Shown here in pieces: positions 44,752-53,733 of a stretch of DNA of 64,000 nucleotides. A program made the translations under genes and the position numbers. Under the pieces are notes generated by a model, which saw only the letters and a program-made list of their open reading frames with translations, was not told the origin of the DNA and searched no databases. Position 1 is the first letter of the stretch. Each line of letters opens with the position of its first letter. The DNA is from Pseudomonas lactis (GTDB taxonomy: Bacteria; Pseudomonadota; Gammaproteobacteria; Pseudomonadales; Pseudomonadaceae): assembly GCF_001439845.1 (NCBI RefSeq), contig NZ_JYLO01000012.1, forward strand, positions 124,001 through 188,000. Direction: 5' to 3'.

Positions 44752-45609
44752 TCAGTCCTTGGTTTCCAGACATGGCTTTTTAACATGCACCCCTGGATCA
44801 GCCTCCAAGTTACCCGCAATTGCGATTTCAGTGGCCTCATCGCGTTGATGCTGCATATCTGGTCGTATAGCCCACCATTCCGGACTCGTAGTGACATCGG
44901 CACCGGTGATGTCCCTGAGCATTTTCACAATGTCGAAGGATCGAAGACCATCTACGTGCTCGCTAAGACTGCTGGTCGTATTGGCCCACATGGGATCCAG
45001 AACGAAGTCGATCCCTTTCATCCTTGCCAGCTTTGCCGCAGGTACGAAATCAGCGTCGCCGGCCACCAAAACAATGACGTCAACCAGTCGGTCCATGGCC
45101 AGGGTCGTGATATCCATGCCCAGTTTGGTATCTACGCTTTTTTGCTCCACGTTGTAGTGAAAGTCTGCATTGGTGAGCTCGCTCCAAGCCTTTTGGCCAT
45201 TGAGCAAAGCTTTGAGTGAGTGGGAGTTGAGCCGCCATTCTCCACTTTTGGCTAGCTCGCCGAGCCTGAGCGCTGTTTTCCTGCTGCACCTGAGATTGTC
45301 ATGAAGGGCACGTCGTAACTGGTAGGGCGGATGGGTATTGAAATTAAAATGTCCTGGCGTTTTGTGGCCTGGTGGTATGAGTGGGAGACGTACCTGATTG
45401 GAGGGCGGCGGACAGTCGTAGTAATAGACTCGGTAGAGTTCCCGGCGGGCGGAGCGCTCGTCCTCAATGTGAAGCCTGACCAGCTTCCTGATGATCTGCG
45501 CCAAATGTTCCGCGTTCGGCAGCAGGCTGTCTCGGAAGTACTTTCGCCCGAAGAACAGCACGCGCTGAAAGAAAAAACCACCATCGATGAGAACGGCTGT
45601 TCGCTTCAC
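44752..45609 (-). CDS. NYN-domain (PIN-like) RNase-type protein
   Basis: This 285-residue protein has an NYN/LabA-type domain in residues 1-200. Acidic residues expected for metal binding are in AVLIDGGFF (Asp9), KLGMDITTLAMDR and VLVAGDADFVPA. Such proteins are RNases of the PIN superfamily. The C-terminal 70 residues are not recognised. The gene lies alone between two 52-bp direct repeats, suggesting that it moved as a small unit. Confidence 0.82.
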   Translation of the reverse strand: MKRTAVLIDGGFFFQRVLFFGRKYFRDSLLPNAEHLAQIIRKLVRLHIEDERSARRELYRVYYYDCPPPSNQVRLPLIPPGHKTPGHFNFNTHPPYQLRRALHDNLRCSRKTALRLGELAKSGEWRLNSHSLKALLNGQKAWSELTNADFHYNVEQKSVDTKLGMDITTLAMDRLVDVIVLVAGDADFVPAAKLARMKGIDFVLDPMWANTTSSLSEHVDGLRSFDIVKMLRDITGADVTTSPEWWAIRPDMQHQRDEATEIAIAGNLEADPGVHVKKPCLETKD

Positions 45610-45804
45610 TCACTTTTCTCCGGGCAAAAAAAAGCTCAGGACTGCTGGGCAGGTTCTAACAATTGCCTGCGCGCTGTACTGAGCTGGTAGATAGTTTTGT
45701 TCAGTCGCTGCCTGAGCGTCAAGGATAAGATGGAAGCCATCGTAGAGCCGGGCGCTACCATTGCGGCGATGGGCGAAGGTTATCTGCGACGGGCGGGTTT
45801 GACC

Positions 45805-45856
45805 AGTTCACCAACAGCGCAGCAACTTGCAGGAAAATTCCGAAGCTCGGCCCTGT
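45805..45856 (+). repeat. 52-bp direct repeat, right copy
   Basis: This is the right-hand copy of the direct repeat flanking the NYN gene; it differs from the left copy at three positions (G/A, G/A, C/T). Confidence 0.85.
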
Positions 45857-45881
45857 TGGCGCCCCCCGTCTTCGGGCTCTG

Positions 45882-46400
45882 CTAAAAGCTCCAGTCCTCA
45901 GCCCGAACCAACTGGCAGAACGGCCCATTGAGCGTGGCATTGTGATGAGCCACGATGGCCTCGGCTTTCATCAAGGGCGTGTCAGAACAGGTATGGCCGT
46001 CGGCGATAAGTACCGCATCGAAGCCAAGGTCACGCGCAGCACGGCAGGTGCTGTCGACGCAGTATTGCGTTTTCATCCCTGTTACCACCACGCCGGTGGC
46101 GCCGCTGGAGCGCAGATTGTCCGCCAGGTCAGTCATTGCAAAAGCGTTAGGCCGACGCTTTTCGAACACCACTTCCCCACCCAGCAACTTCAGTTCCTCG
46201 GCAACCAGCGTAAGCGGGCTGCCCGATTCGATTGGCGAGCCAGCGGGGCCGATGTGGCGAGCGAGAAAAATCGGAGCGCCTGCGCTGCGTGCCTTGTCCA
46301 TCAGGGTATTGAGAGTTTCCAACAGCTCGTTGCAGCGCCAGGGTTTTTCCGGGCCGTGGATGAGTCCGACTTGGATATCCAGTATCAACAGGGCGTACAT
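45882..46400 (-). CDS. Isochorismatase-family cysteine hydrolase
   Basis: This 172-residue enzyme has the cysteine-hydrolase triad: Asp in LLILDIQ (about residue 8), Lys in VFEKRRPNAF (about 80) and Cys in GMKTQYCVDSTCRAA (about 113). Relatives act on amides such as nicotinamide or ureidoacrylate, or on isochorismate. The ATG at 46400 follows AAGGAG. A terminator and a threonine-rich leader peptide lie directly upstream on the same strand, suggesting attenuation control. The substrate is unknown. Confidence 0.85.
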   Translation of the reverse strand: MYALLILDIQVGLIHGPEKPWRCNELLETLNTLMDKARSAGAPIFLARHIGPAGSPIESGSPLTLVAEELKLLGGEVVFEKRRPNAFAMTDLADNLRSSGATGVVVTGMKTQYCVDSTCRAARDLGFDAVLIADGHTCSDTPLMKAEAIVAHHNATLNGPFCQLVRAEDWSF

Positions 46401-46441
46401 GGGTGCATCTCCTTGCGTGTGAGCCAGCGACACAAGGGCAT

Positions 46442-46475
46442 AAAAAAAGGCCCTGTCCATCGCTGGCGGGCCTTT
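46442..46475 (-). terminator. Putative attenuator before the cysteine hydrolase gene
   Basis: On the minus strand, AAAGGCCC and GGGCCTTT pair over a 14-base loop and run into seven T. This rho-independent terminator stands upstream, not downstream, of the hydrolase gene, 21 bases after a leader peptide stop. Confidence 0.75.
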
Positions 46476-46495
46476 GAAGTTCGTTGGTTATTGGC

Positions 46496-46567
46496 TCACG
46501 ACACCTCGCACGCTCCGCTTTCGGCGGTCGTGGTGATGGTTGTCGAGGTGAGGCAATAGGTACTCAT
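46496..46567 (-). CDS. Threonine-rich leader peptide (putative)
   Basis: A 23-codon frame, MSTYCLTSTTITTTAESGAC followed by EVS, has seven Thr and one Ile, with TTITTT in the middle, much like the thr operon leader of enteric bacteria. It is followed by a terminator hairpin and then by the hydrolase gene. Dyads CACGAC/GTCGTG (46498, 46527) and ACCTCG/CGAGGT (46503, 46544) overlap it and could form alternative structures. The ribosome site is weak. The role is inferred from layout. Confidence 0.6.
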   Translation of the reverse strand: MSTYCLTSTTITTTAESGACEVS

Positions 46568-46713
46568 GAGCTGACACTATCAATATCGCCGACGGCTGGC
46601 AACGCAACCTCCAATGTCGCCTCAGTACGCAAAATAGTCGTCTGGGTTCAGGTCGCCAGTGCCCACCTATCGCATGCTTGAGGCCGAACACTGGCGTAAA
46701 GGAGGCCACGCTG

Positions 46714-47637
46714 ATGCAATCCCAGGAAAAGGACCTGTCTTTTGTTAACCACCTCTCGCTCAGCAGCGACGAAATCGAAGCATTTCGTCGCCAGGGGTTT
46801 ATCAAACTCAAAGGCTTCTTATCTGAGCACGCCGTTCAATCCTTGAAGCAGGCGGCCCGTTCAAAAGTGATCTCTGCACGGGAGTCGAAGTCCGCCTACG
46901 GGGACTCCTTCAGCCGGTTGACCTACGATCTGGGGACAACCGATGCGGTGAAAAACATCTATTCCTCGATCGCTTTCAGGACGGCCCTGGTGACGTTAAT
47001 CGGGCATCCGCTGATCATGACCGAGTCCCAGAGTTTCGAGCTTACCCCGCATAAAGAGGGTTTTGCCTGGCACTACGATTCCCTGAGTTTCAGGTACATC
47101 CGCCCTCAGGACGCAGCCTTCAGCGTGTGGATCCCGTTGGATCCTATCGACAATTCAGGCCAAGGCGGGGGCATGGCTTATCTAGCCGAAGACATCTATA
47201 GCGCGAAGGCGAATTTCCAGATGGCCAGCCTGCTTTCCAAACGAATGGCTGCCGGCGTTGCCGTGGAGGATTTTTCCGCGCATTTGAGAGCTGTGTTCCA
47301 AACGCCCAGCCTGCTCACAGACCTGTTTGAAGCGTATAAAACCCAGGACGATTTTGCATTGGGCGACGTACTGCTGTTTACCAAGTCGATGTGGCACCGC
47401 TCTGAACCGCTCTTGCCAGGGCCGCTCGCGACTCGACTGGCGGTGACCATGCGTTTTCTCGATTGGCGTTCACGATTGGACAAAACAATGTTCGAAGGCG
47501 AGTCTGAAAGCGGTGGCGGCGTAGGGATGGGGGTCAACTGGGGCAGGCCGACCCAGACCGCCTATGGCTCGCAATTTATCGACATCAATGACGGCGAGGA
47601 AATACGCACTTCCACGTATTGTGGGCCTGTCATCTGA
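46714..47637 (+). CDS. PhyH-family Fe(II)/2-oxoglutarate dioxygenase
   Basis: This 307-residue protein belongs to the phytanoyl-CoA dioxygenase family. The iron-binding triad is visible: His120 and Asp122 in FAWHYDSLSFR and His228 in MWHRSEP; an Arg (241 or 247) follows to bind 2-oxoglutarate. A strong AAAGGAGG ribosome site supports the start. Bacterial members hydroxylate or halogenate amino acids and natural products. It is followed by a DMT exporter at 32 bases, so a hydroxylated small molecule may be exported. Confidence 0.85.
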   Translation: MQSQEKDLSFVNHLSLSSDEIEAFRRQGFIKLKGFLSEHAVQSLKQAARSKVISARESKSAYGDSFSRLTYDLGTTDAVKNIYSSIAFRTALVTLIGHPLIMTESQSFELTPHKEGFAWHYDSLSFRYIRPQDAAFSVWIPLDPIDNSGQGGGMAYLAEDIYSAKANFQMASLLSKRMAAGVAVEDFSAHLRAVFQTPSLLTDLFEAYKTQDDFALGDVLLFTKSMWHRSEPLLPGPLATRLAVTMRFLDWRSRLDKTMFEGESESGGGVGMGVNWGRPTQTAYGSQFIDINDGEEIRTSTYCGPVI

Positions 47638-47669
47638 TGTCCCTGAAGGTTGCCTACTGAGGAGCGCTA

Positions 47670-48629
47670 ATGACCAGATCCTACGCGCTGGGGGTGGCAG
47701 CTGCGGTATTTGCCACCTTCAGCTGGGCGCTTAATTTTCTATCGCCCTACATGATGGGCGCGTTCGGTCCGATTGACTTCATCACCCTGCGGTTCATCGT
47801 GTCCGGCTGCATCGGCCTGGTGATGCTGCGCATCTATTGGCCTGGCGACCCTGCTTTAAGCAGGCGCTCAATCCTCAACGCCGGGCTACTTGGCGTGCTT
47901 GGCTATGCGGTGTACATCGGCTGCATCATGGGCAGCGTGCTCAATGGCGGCGCTATCATCGCACCGGCATTCCTGAGCGCTACACCGGTCATCATTGCGG
48001 TCGCGGGCAATATGATCGAGCGCACCACCACCTGGAGCAGCCTCGCTGTCCCCATCATCCTGGCGGTTTGCGGGTTGGTCGCGGCAAACTATGGCACCTT
48101 GGTCGGGGTGTTAGACAATGACCTGACCTCCTACCTGGTCGCGGTCAGCTACGCCGTGGGTGCGGTGCTGACTTGGCTGATGTTCAGCATACTCAACCAG
48201 AAGATGCTGGCGAAAATCCCCAAGGTACACGCAGGCCTATGGACCGGCCTGATGATGGTTGGCGCCGGTCTGAGCGTGGTTATTTTCGTGCCGTTCGGGC
48301 TTGTATTGGACCTGTACACCTACCCGCATTTGGACCTGCACTTGGGCAAAACCCTGCCGGTGCTGGCTGCTGCAGCGGCGCTGGCCTGTGTTGCCTCCGT
48401 TGGCGGCGCATGGGCCTGGAATTTTGCCAGCCAGAGGCTACCGATGGCCTTGTCAGGGCAGCTCATTTCAGTGGAAACCATATTTGCAGTCGCCTTTGGG
48501 CTGATCGCCGAGCAGCGCTTGCCTACCGGTCTTGAGGTTCTGGGGATTGTTGGGCTGTTGGCCGGTGCTTCGATTGCGGTGAGGGTGATGGCTCAGGGGG
48601 ATCGCGAGGGGGTGAAGGTGCGGGTTTGA
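47670..48629 (+). CDS. EamA/DMT-superfamily transporter
   Basis: This 319-residue protein has ten hydrophobic helices arranged as two EamA repeats (about 5-140 and 150-300), typical of DMT metabolite exporters. A GAGGAG ribosome site precedes the ATG. It is co-directional with the PhyH gene and probably in the same transcript. The substrate is unknown. Confidence 0.88.
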   Translation: MTRSYALGVAAAVFATFSWALNFLSPYMMGAFGPIDFITLRFIVSGCIGLVMLRIYWPGDPALSRRSILNAGLLGVLGYAVYIGCIMGSVLNGGAIIAPAFLSATPVIIAVAGNMIERTTTWSSLAVPIILAVCGLVAANYGTLVGVLDNDLTSYLVAVSYAVGAVLTWLMFSILNQKMLAKIPKVHAGLWTGLMMVGAGLSVVIFVPFGLVLDLYTYPHLDLHLGKTLPVLAAAAALACVASVGGAWAWNFASQRLPMALSGQLISVETIFAVAFGLIAEQRLPTGLEVLGIVGLLAGASIAVRVMAQGDREGVKVRV

Positions 48630-48686
48630 CTGGTTGAACTGGCGGGTGGGGGCGGGGGTATGGCGATAGGTGAACAACAACGTTGA

Positions 48687-49004
48687 TTAGAATTTAATCA
48701 GCCTGAAACGACAGGCCACGACCAGCACCGTTGGCCAGAACAGTGTATTGGCGATGTCATGGAGACTCGCGCCCCACCGCCAGTATCCCAAGCTCGCCTT
48801 ATCATCCATAAGATCGAACAACTCGATGAGGCTCGCCCCCGCCAACACCACCAACCAACTGCTGAGGGAGCCCAGGGATTTTCGAGTGATGCAGCTGGCA
48901 GCGATCAGCAATGTCAGGCCTACATAGATATGCAGGGCATCCCTCGAAAGGCCAGTGGCTGAAATAATCCCAAGCTTGAGTGATTGCAGTGTGGAAGCGT
49001 CCAT
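48687..49004 (-). CDS. Small hypothetical membrane protein
   Basis: This 105-residue protein has about three hydrophobic helices (about 25-42, 48-65, 80-98) and a conserved-looking IELFDLMDDKASLGYWRWGASLHD loop. No family is recognised. It is convergent with the DMT transporter. Confidence 0.6.
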   Translation of the reverse strand: MDASTLQSLKLGIISATGLSRDALHIYVGLTLLIAASCITRKSLGSLSSWLVVLAGASLIELFDLMDDKASLGYWRWGASLHDIANTLFWPTVLVVACRFRLIKF

Positions 49005-49523
49005 TGAGTGTTTCCTCGTTTATCGGGGCTTAGGTCCACAATAATTACTCGCGGTTTGATGGGTTGTCACGCTCAATAGCCGGACCTGAAAGCCCATTCG
49101 TTTCAGGGCAACGTTGGCTGTCTGGCTTACGATGGGCTGGGGGAGCGTGCATTGCTTTCGTTTGGCAGGACGCCGTAGAGGGGGTTGCTGAAAAAGGGGC
49201 TGAACCTTGCGAGAGTTCGCATCAATCGATAATCACCTGTCATGCGTCCAGATGCAGAGAAATCCGCATTGGGCGGGCTTCTCTGGTGTCTAGATTGGCC
49301 GGGGTAAGTTGAATCTGCTCGGTAAGTTATTGATTTATAGAGTCAATATTGGTTCCAATTTTTAGTTGGAATACCAATTGGAATGCCGTGCGAAATTGCA
49401 CTCCACTTGACCACCCGCTTGCATTCGATCTGACCACCGATTGCATCGGAGCACGCCTCGTCACCATGATTGGCAGTGAACTGCCCGAAGCGGACATCCC
49501 GGTGCATGCTTTGTGTGAGCTCC
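49005..49523. other. Gene-poor gap with IS-end-like repeats
   Basis: No convincing gene is seen in these 519 bases. At 49397-49470 three units that start TGCA (49397, 49420, 49442) and carry GACCACC- or TCACCA-type cores recur every 22-23 bases. This resembles the multiple terminal repeats of IS21-like elements, so it may be a remnant of one. The left part is featureless. Confidence 0.4.
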
Positions 49524-49960
49524 CTAGTCCAATGCACGCCAACTGATTGCGTCTGACTGTTCCCAGATTTGACCTTGCTCAAAGTGAAGGTAGGCGCGCC
49601 ACCCTTCGATGCTGTTGAATGGTAGATCGAAATCGACCTCAGCCACTGTGACATGGGGGCCACAGTACTGAGCCATGTACGAATTGAGTTGGTCAAAAAA
49701 AATGTCCGGTAGCTTGGTGCTACAGGTCATATAACACGAGGTTCCATTTTCGAAAAAGTCGCACGGCCGCACGACCGACCATAATGTGGCAGGCTCTTGA
49801 TCGGGGTTTTCCGTTATCCAGCTACGGGCTGCCTGATGGATCAACTTATGCCAATTACCGTCAGCATATGGGCCCTCAATACCCCACGTATCAACGACAA
49901 ATAGCAGTGCAATTTTTTCGGCCGACGGAGATTCGGAGTGAATTCAAGGGCGTCTGTCAT
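49524..49960 (-). pseudogene. Hypothetical gene, apparent frameshift
   Basis: A frame starting at ATG 49960 (AAGGAC ribosome site, MTDALEFTPNLRR...) stops after 39 codons. A second frame, open from about 49945 to 49524, encodes a credible soluble protein (IALLFVVDTWGIEGPYADG ... EGWRAYLHFEQGQIW). The only ATG with a ribosome site is in the first frame, so a single-base frameshift near the start is likely. The C-terminal 106 residues are coherent. The family is not recognised; the small size recalls immunity proteins, but that is a guess. Confidence 0.45.
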
Positions 49961-50049
49961 TTAAAGTCCTTATTTATTGTGCGATGCTGATAAAATCGTG
50001 ATGATGAGATTCCGATTACCGTCTATTTTCAGCCTGCATGGTTCCACTC

Positions 50050-50686
50050 TCACTCATACCCAGCCGCAGCATTCCTCAGCTTTTGCGCAATTTGCTCGCG
50101 TAGGTTCAGCGGCATTTCAACCACTAGCGCATCGCCCAGCGACAAGATCCACCACTGCAGTTGCCAGCTATCGCTGATCGTTGCTGTGACGCGATAGCCA
50201 TCGCCATTGCCAAGGTCGGTTAGCGCCATATCTGCGCTCAGCGGCGTTTCTCGCAGCAGGCGAGCTTGCTTTTCACTTAGCCAAGCCTGGAAGGCGATTC
50301 TTTCTGTATTGCCGAACTGCAGCGCATCGCTATTCAAGTAGGCCTGTAGATTGAAATCCTTCAGTCCCTGCGTTGGGGACTCCAAGAGGGACAATTCGCG
50401 GAATCGATGGACTGCGTACTGGCGCACATCGGTGTAAGAGTCGGCGGTGCCGATCAGGTAAGTGATCAATCCACGTTGCACCAGGGCCAGCGGATTGAGT
50501 TTCAGTTGGCTGACTTTGTCAGAGTGTGCGGAGTAGTACTGACATTGCAACTGTTTCTCCTCCAGCAAGGCCTGTTGCAATGTCTCCAGAATTTCCTCTG
50601 GAATCTCCGGCGCTTGCAGGTTCAAGTCGGGGCGCACGCTGGCTACTTTATCCAGCCAGCGTGCGGCTTGATTCTCCTCGCCCAAT
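50050..50686 (-). pseudogene. WYL-domain regulator, C-terminal fragment
   Basis: This is the C-terminal part (about 210 residues) of a WYL transcription regulator, with the ligand-binding segment LKLNPLALVQRGLITYLIGT and a C-terminal WCX-type region. It is cut from its N-terminal half (53269-53715) by an IS21-family insertion. Reading across the deleted element keeps the frame: ...HARQKLK, then LGEENQAARWLDK. A TGA codon lies exactly at the join, so the gene also has a stop in the flank. Confidence 0.85.
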
Positions 50687-50790
50687 TGCGCATTCCACGC
50701 CATCCGGCCACCCAGCCCACCAACATCCGGCCACCTATTCCACGCTCATCCGGCCGGGCAGTCGGAGCGCAGCGACGCAGGTTTGCATTG

Positions 50791-51546
50791 TTAGTCTGAA
50801 GTCTCTGTCGCCGTCAATTTCGTTGCGCGTCTGCGCATCGATTCGCCCTTCAGTTCGATCCGATAAGCGTTGTGCACCAGCCGGTCGAGGATCGCATCGC
50901 CCAAGGTCGGATCGCCGATCAGTGCGTGCCATTTGTCCACCGGCATCTGGCTAGTCACCAGCGTCGAGCGGTTGCCGTAGCGGTCGTCCAGCAGTTCAAG
51001 CATGTCGCGCCGCTGAGCAGCGGTAAACGGCGCCAAGCCCCAGTCATCCAGGATCAGCAGGTCGGTCTTGGCGTAGCCGGCCATTAGCTTGGCGAAGCGG
51101 CCGTCGCCGTGTGCCAGGCCCAGTTCTTCCATCAAGCGCGGCAGGCGCAGATAGCGCACGCTGTAACCGTCGCGGCAAGCTTTATGAGCCAGCGCGCAAG
51201 CGAGCCAGGTTTTGCCTACGCCCGTCGGCCCGCCGATGATCAGGTTCAGGCCATCGCGCAGCCACTGGCCGCTACCCAGTTGCAGGATCAGCGCCTTGTC
51301 CAGGCCACGAGGGCTGCGGTAATCGATGTCTTCCAGGCAGGCGTTATGGCGCAGTCGTGCGGCTTTGAGGCGAGTCGTCAGGCGGGCGTCTTCGCGCTCG
51401 GTCAGCTCGCGGTCGACCATCAGGCCGAGGCGTTCGTCGAAGCTGAGATCGTTGATGTCGGGCGTTGCGTGTTGTTCGCCAAGCGCCTTGATCATGCCGT
51501 GCAGGCGTAGGATTTGCAGCTTGTCGAGGGTCGGGTTAGGCAGCAT
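50791..51546 (-). CDS. istB: IS21 transposition helper ATPase
   Basis: This 251-residue DnaA/DnaC-like AAA+ ATPase assists the IstA transposase in target choice. Walker A is GGPTGVGKT (about residues 104-112), Walker B LLILDDWG. It starts 19 bases after the istA stop, the usual IS21 layout, with a GGAGCACG site. Confidence 0.95.
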   Translation of the reverse strand: MLPNPTLDKLQILRLHGMIKALGEQHATPDINDLSFDERLGLMVDRELTEREDARLTTRLKAARLRHNACLEDIDYRSPRGLDKALILQLGSGQWLRDGLNLIIGGPTGVGKTWLACALAHKACRDGYSVRYLRLPRLMEELGLAHGDGRFAKLMAGYAKTDLLILDDWGLAPFTAAQRRDMLELLDDRYGNRSTLVTSQMPVDKWHALIGDPTLGDAILDRLVHNAYRIELKGESMRRRATKLTATETSD

Positions 51547-51565
51547 GTTCGTGCTCCTTTTTCAG

Positions 51566-53080
51566 TCAGTGGTAGTAGCCAGGGCCGCGCAGATTGATAT
51601 GTTCATCGGGCAGTAACGGCAGGTTTTGCTGGGCAAGAGGTAGCCGTTCCAGGCCTTGGCGCAGGATCGATTCGAGGCTCTTGTAACTGCATGCACCTAG
51701 GGCCAGCGCACGTTGGCAAGCGGCTTCCAGCCGCTCTTCGCCGTGCTGTTTGCTCAAGCGCAGGATGCCCAGGCAGGCGCGGAAGCCATGCTGCGGATGG
51801 ATTTGGCGTTCGAGGATGTAGGCGATGACACCGGCCGTATTCGGGCCCGTCTGCTCAGCCCAGCGGATCAGCCGCTGGGGCGTCCACTCGGCGTGTTCGC
51901 GGTGACTTTTGGGCATGTGCTCGGTGTGGGTAGTGTGGCGGCCTTTGTGCGGCGAGCGCAGATGGCTGGCCACGCGCTGGTTGGCGTGGAAGCACTCGAC
52001 GGTCTGCGCGGTCAGGCGTACTTCGAGTTGGTGTTTCACCAGTTGGTACGGCACGGAGTAAAAATGGCCGTCGACTTCGACGTGGTAGTCGATGTGGACT
52101 CGCACCTTTTTCCATTCGGCGTAGACATACGGATGTTCTGGTAGCGGTTGCAGCGCGGGTTGGTCGATGTTCTCGAAGGCCGAGCGGCGTGAGCCGGGCA
52201 GTTTCTTGAAGGGCTTCTGATTGAGGCGATCCAGCAGCAACGCGATGGCTGTGTTGAGTTCGCCCAAGGAGAAGAACTGGCGGTTGCGCAGCACCGCCAG
52301 TATCCACCGCTCGACGACCTGTACGCCGACTTCAACCTTGGCTTTGTCCTTGGGTTTACGCGAGCGCGCGGGCAGCACGGCTACGCCGTAATGCTCGGCG
52401 AGATCGCGGTAACTGGGGTTGATATCCGGCTCGTAGCGATGCGCCTTGGTCACGCCACTGCGCAGATTGTCGGGCACCAGGATCTGTGCGGTGCCGCCGA
52501 AAAAAGCAAAACAGCGGGCGTGCGAGCCCAGCCAGTCGGGCAGTTTCTGCGACCAGGTGGCTTCGGCGAAGGTGTAGCTGGAGGCGCCCAGCACGGCGAC
52601 GAAGATCTGTGTTTGGCGAATTTCGCCGGTCTGCCGGTCGATGACTGGCACCGTTTGGCCGGCATAGTCGACGAACAGCTTTTCACCTGCACGATGTTCC
52701 TGGCGCATGACCACGTCGACCTTGGCGGCCCAGAGCCGGTAGTGCTCGCAGAACCAGCTGTATTGGAAGCCCTGCGGATGGGCGAGTCGATATTCTTGCC
52801 AAAGCAGGGCCAGGGTTACGCCGGGGCGGCGCAACTCTGCGTGGACATGAGTCCAGTCCGGCATCGGACGTTGATCGCTGGGGACGTCGGGTGGTGGCGG
52901 AAAAAGACGCTGCTGCAACTGCGCCTCGCTCGCCGCACACGGCCAAGTCAGCCCGCTGGCAGCAAAGCGATTGAGGTACTCACCGATAGTTGCGCGACCC
53001 ACCTGCAAGCTGACAGCGATCTGGCGAGCAGATAGGCCGACCTCAAACTTGAGACGTAGCACTTCCTTAATTTTACGCAT
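51566..53080 (-). CDS. istA: IS21 transposase
   Basis: This 504-residue DDE transposase has an N-terminal helix-turn-helix (MRKIKEVLRLKFEVGLSARQ), an rve integrase core (about 110-290, with FVDYAGQTVPVID and the Glu-containing KVEVGVQVVERW) and a C-terminal beta-barrel-type domain. I chose ATG 53080 as the usual IstA start; a GTG five codons upstream is possible. Confidence 0.94.
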   Translation of the reverse strand: MRKIKEVLRLKFEVGLSARQIAVSLQVGRATIGEYLNRFAASGLTWPCAASEAQLQQRLFPPPPDVPSDQRPMPDWTHVHAELRRPGVTLALLWQEYRLAHPQGFQYSWFCEHYRLWAAKVDVVMRQEHRAGEKLFVDYAGQTVPVIDRQTGEIRQTQIFVAVLGASSYTFAEATWSQKLPDWLGSHARCFAFFGGTAQILVPDNLRSGVTKAHRYEPDINPSYRDLAEHYGVAVLPARSRKPKDKAKVEVGVQVVERWILAVLRNRQFFSLGELNTAIALLLDRLNQKPFKKLPGSRRSAFENIDQPALQPLPEHPYVYAEWKKVRVHIDYHVEVDGHFYSVPYQLVKHQLEVRLTAQTVECFHANQRVASHLRSPHKGRHTTHTEHMPKSHREHAEWTPQRLIRWAEQTGPNTAGVIAYILERQIHPQHGFRACLGILRLSKQHGEERLEAACQRALALGACSYKSLESILRQGLERLPLAQQNLPLLPDEHINLRGPGYYH

Positions 53081-53268
53081 GGATAACCGCTCCACGACGA
53101 CCTCTCTGCTTCGATAAAAGAGGTCGATGGTAGTGAATTAATCCTGCGTTGCTGCCTGCCTTGTGGGTGGCCGGATGGCCGTGGAACGGGTGGCCGGATC
53201 ATCGTGGAATCAGTGGCCGGATGTTCATGGAATGGGTGGCCGGATGCCCGTGGAATCCGCACGCCCAA

Positions 53269-53715
53269 TCACTTGAGTTTTTGTCGCGCGTGGTTGAAAC
53301 GAGGCTCCAGCACTCTGAGCATGCTGTTAGGCAGCAGTGGGCGGATTGCGTCTTCGACTAGAGCCAGGCTCAACGCCTCGGTCAGGGTAACTCCCTGCAA
53401 TTCGACGCTGACACCGGGTTGCCAGTACCAACCGTAAGGCGCGCTTGCGTCATTGCATTGCAGGGGGAACATCAGCGACAGATCGATCAGGTCGCGTTCA
53501 ATCGTACGCCGGCTGATTTTATAACCCGATAAGTGTAGGCGCGTGGCGAGTTCGGCGGTGGTGATTCCGGGTGATCTGGATGGCAACTGGCGAAGCAATT
53601 CCCACTGACGGCTGACGGTGGATTGGGCTTTGGCAGGGCAAGACAGGCTTCCTTGTGTAGTGCTTAAGCTCGGTATGGCGACAAGGGTGATAGATGGCAC
53701 TAAGCCAGTCAACAC
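53269..53715 (-). pseudogene. WYL-domain regulator, N-terminal fragment
   Basis: These 148 residues form the N-terminal part of the WYL regulator whose other half is at 50050-50686. They include a DeoR-like winged helix (about 33-80, ITTAELATRLHLSGYKISRRTIERDL). The start appears to be GTG at 53715, 18 bases after the stop of the AAA+ ATPase gene on the same strand, so the two formed an operon. The fragment ends at a TGA that touches the IS target duplication. Confidence 0.85.
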
Positions 53716-53733
53716 CCGTCCGAACGTCCGCTG

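Larger units (their letters stand above)
50687..53261 (-). mobile_element. IS21-family insertion sequence
   Basis: This complete 2,575-bp element carries istA and istB. Its ends are inverted repeats: left TGCGCATTCCACGCCATCC, right (reverse complement) TGCGGATTCCACGGGCATCC. Several more copies of a TTCCAC...ATCCGGCCACC unit follow inwards, four on the right (53155-53260) and two to three on the left (50688-50760), as is usual for IS21. The 8-bp target duplication CGCCCAAT is at 50679-50686 and 53262-53269. Both genes are intact, so it may be active. Confidence 0.93.

Noticed and set aside
45697..45885. Short plus-strand frame through the right direct repeat
   Set aside because: No ribosome site or similarity; it only reads through the repeat.
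49343..49696. 117-codon minus-strand frame across the gap and the broken gene
   Set aside because: It overlaps the better-supported reading frame and the IS-like repeats and has no ribosome site or recognisable motif.
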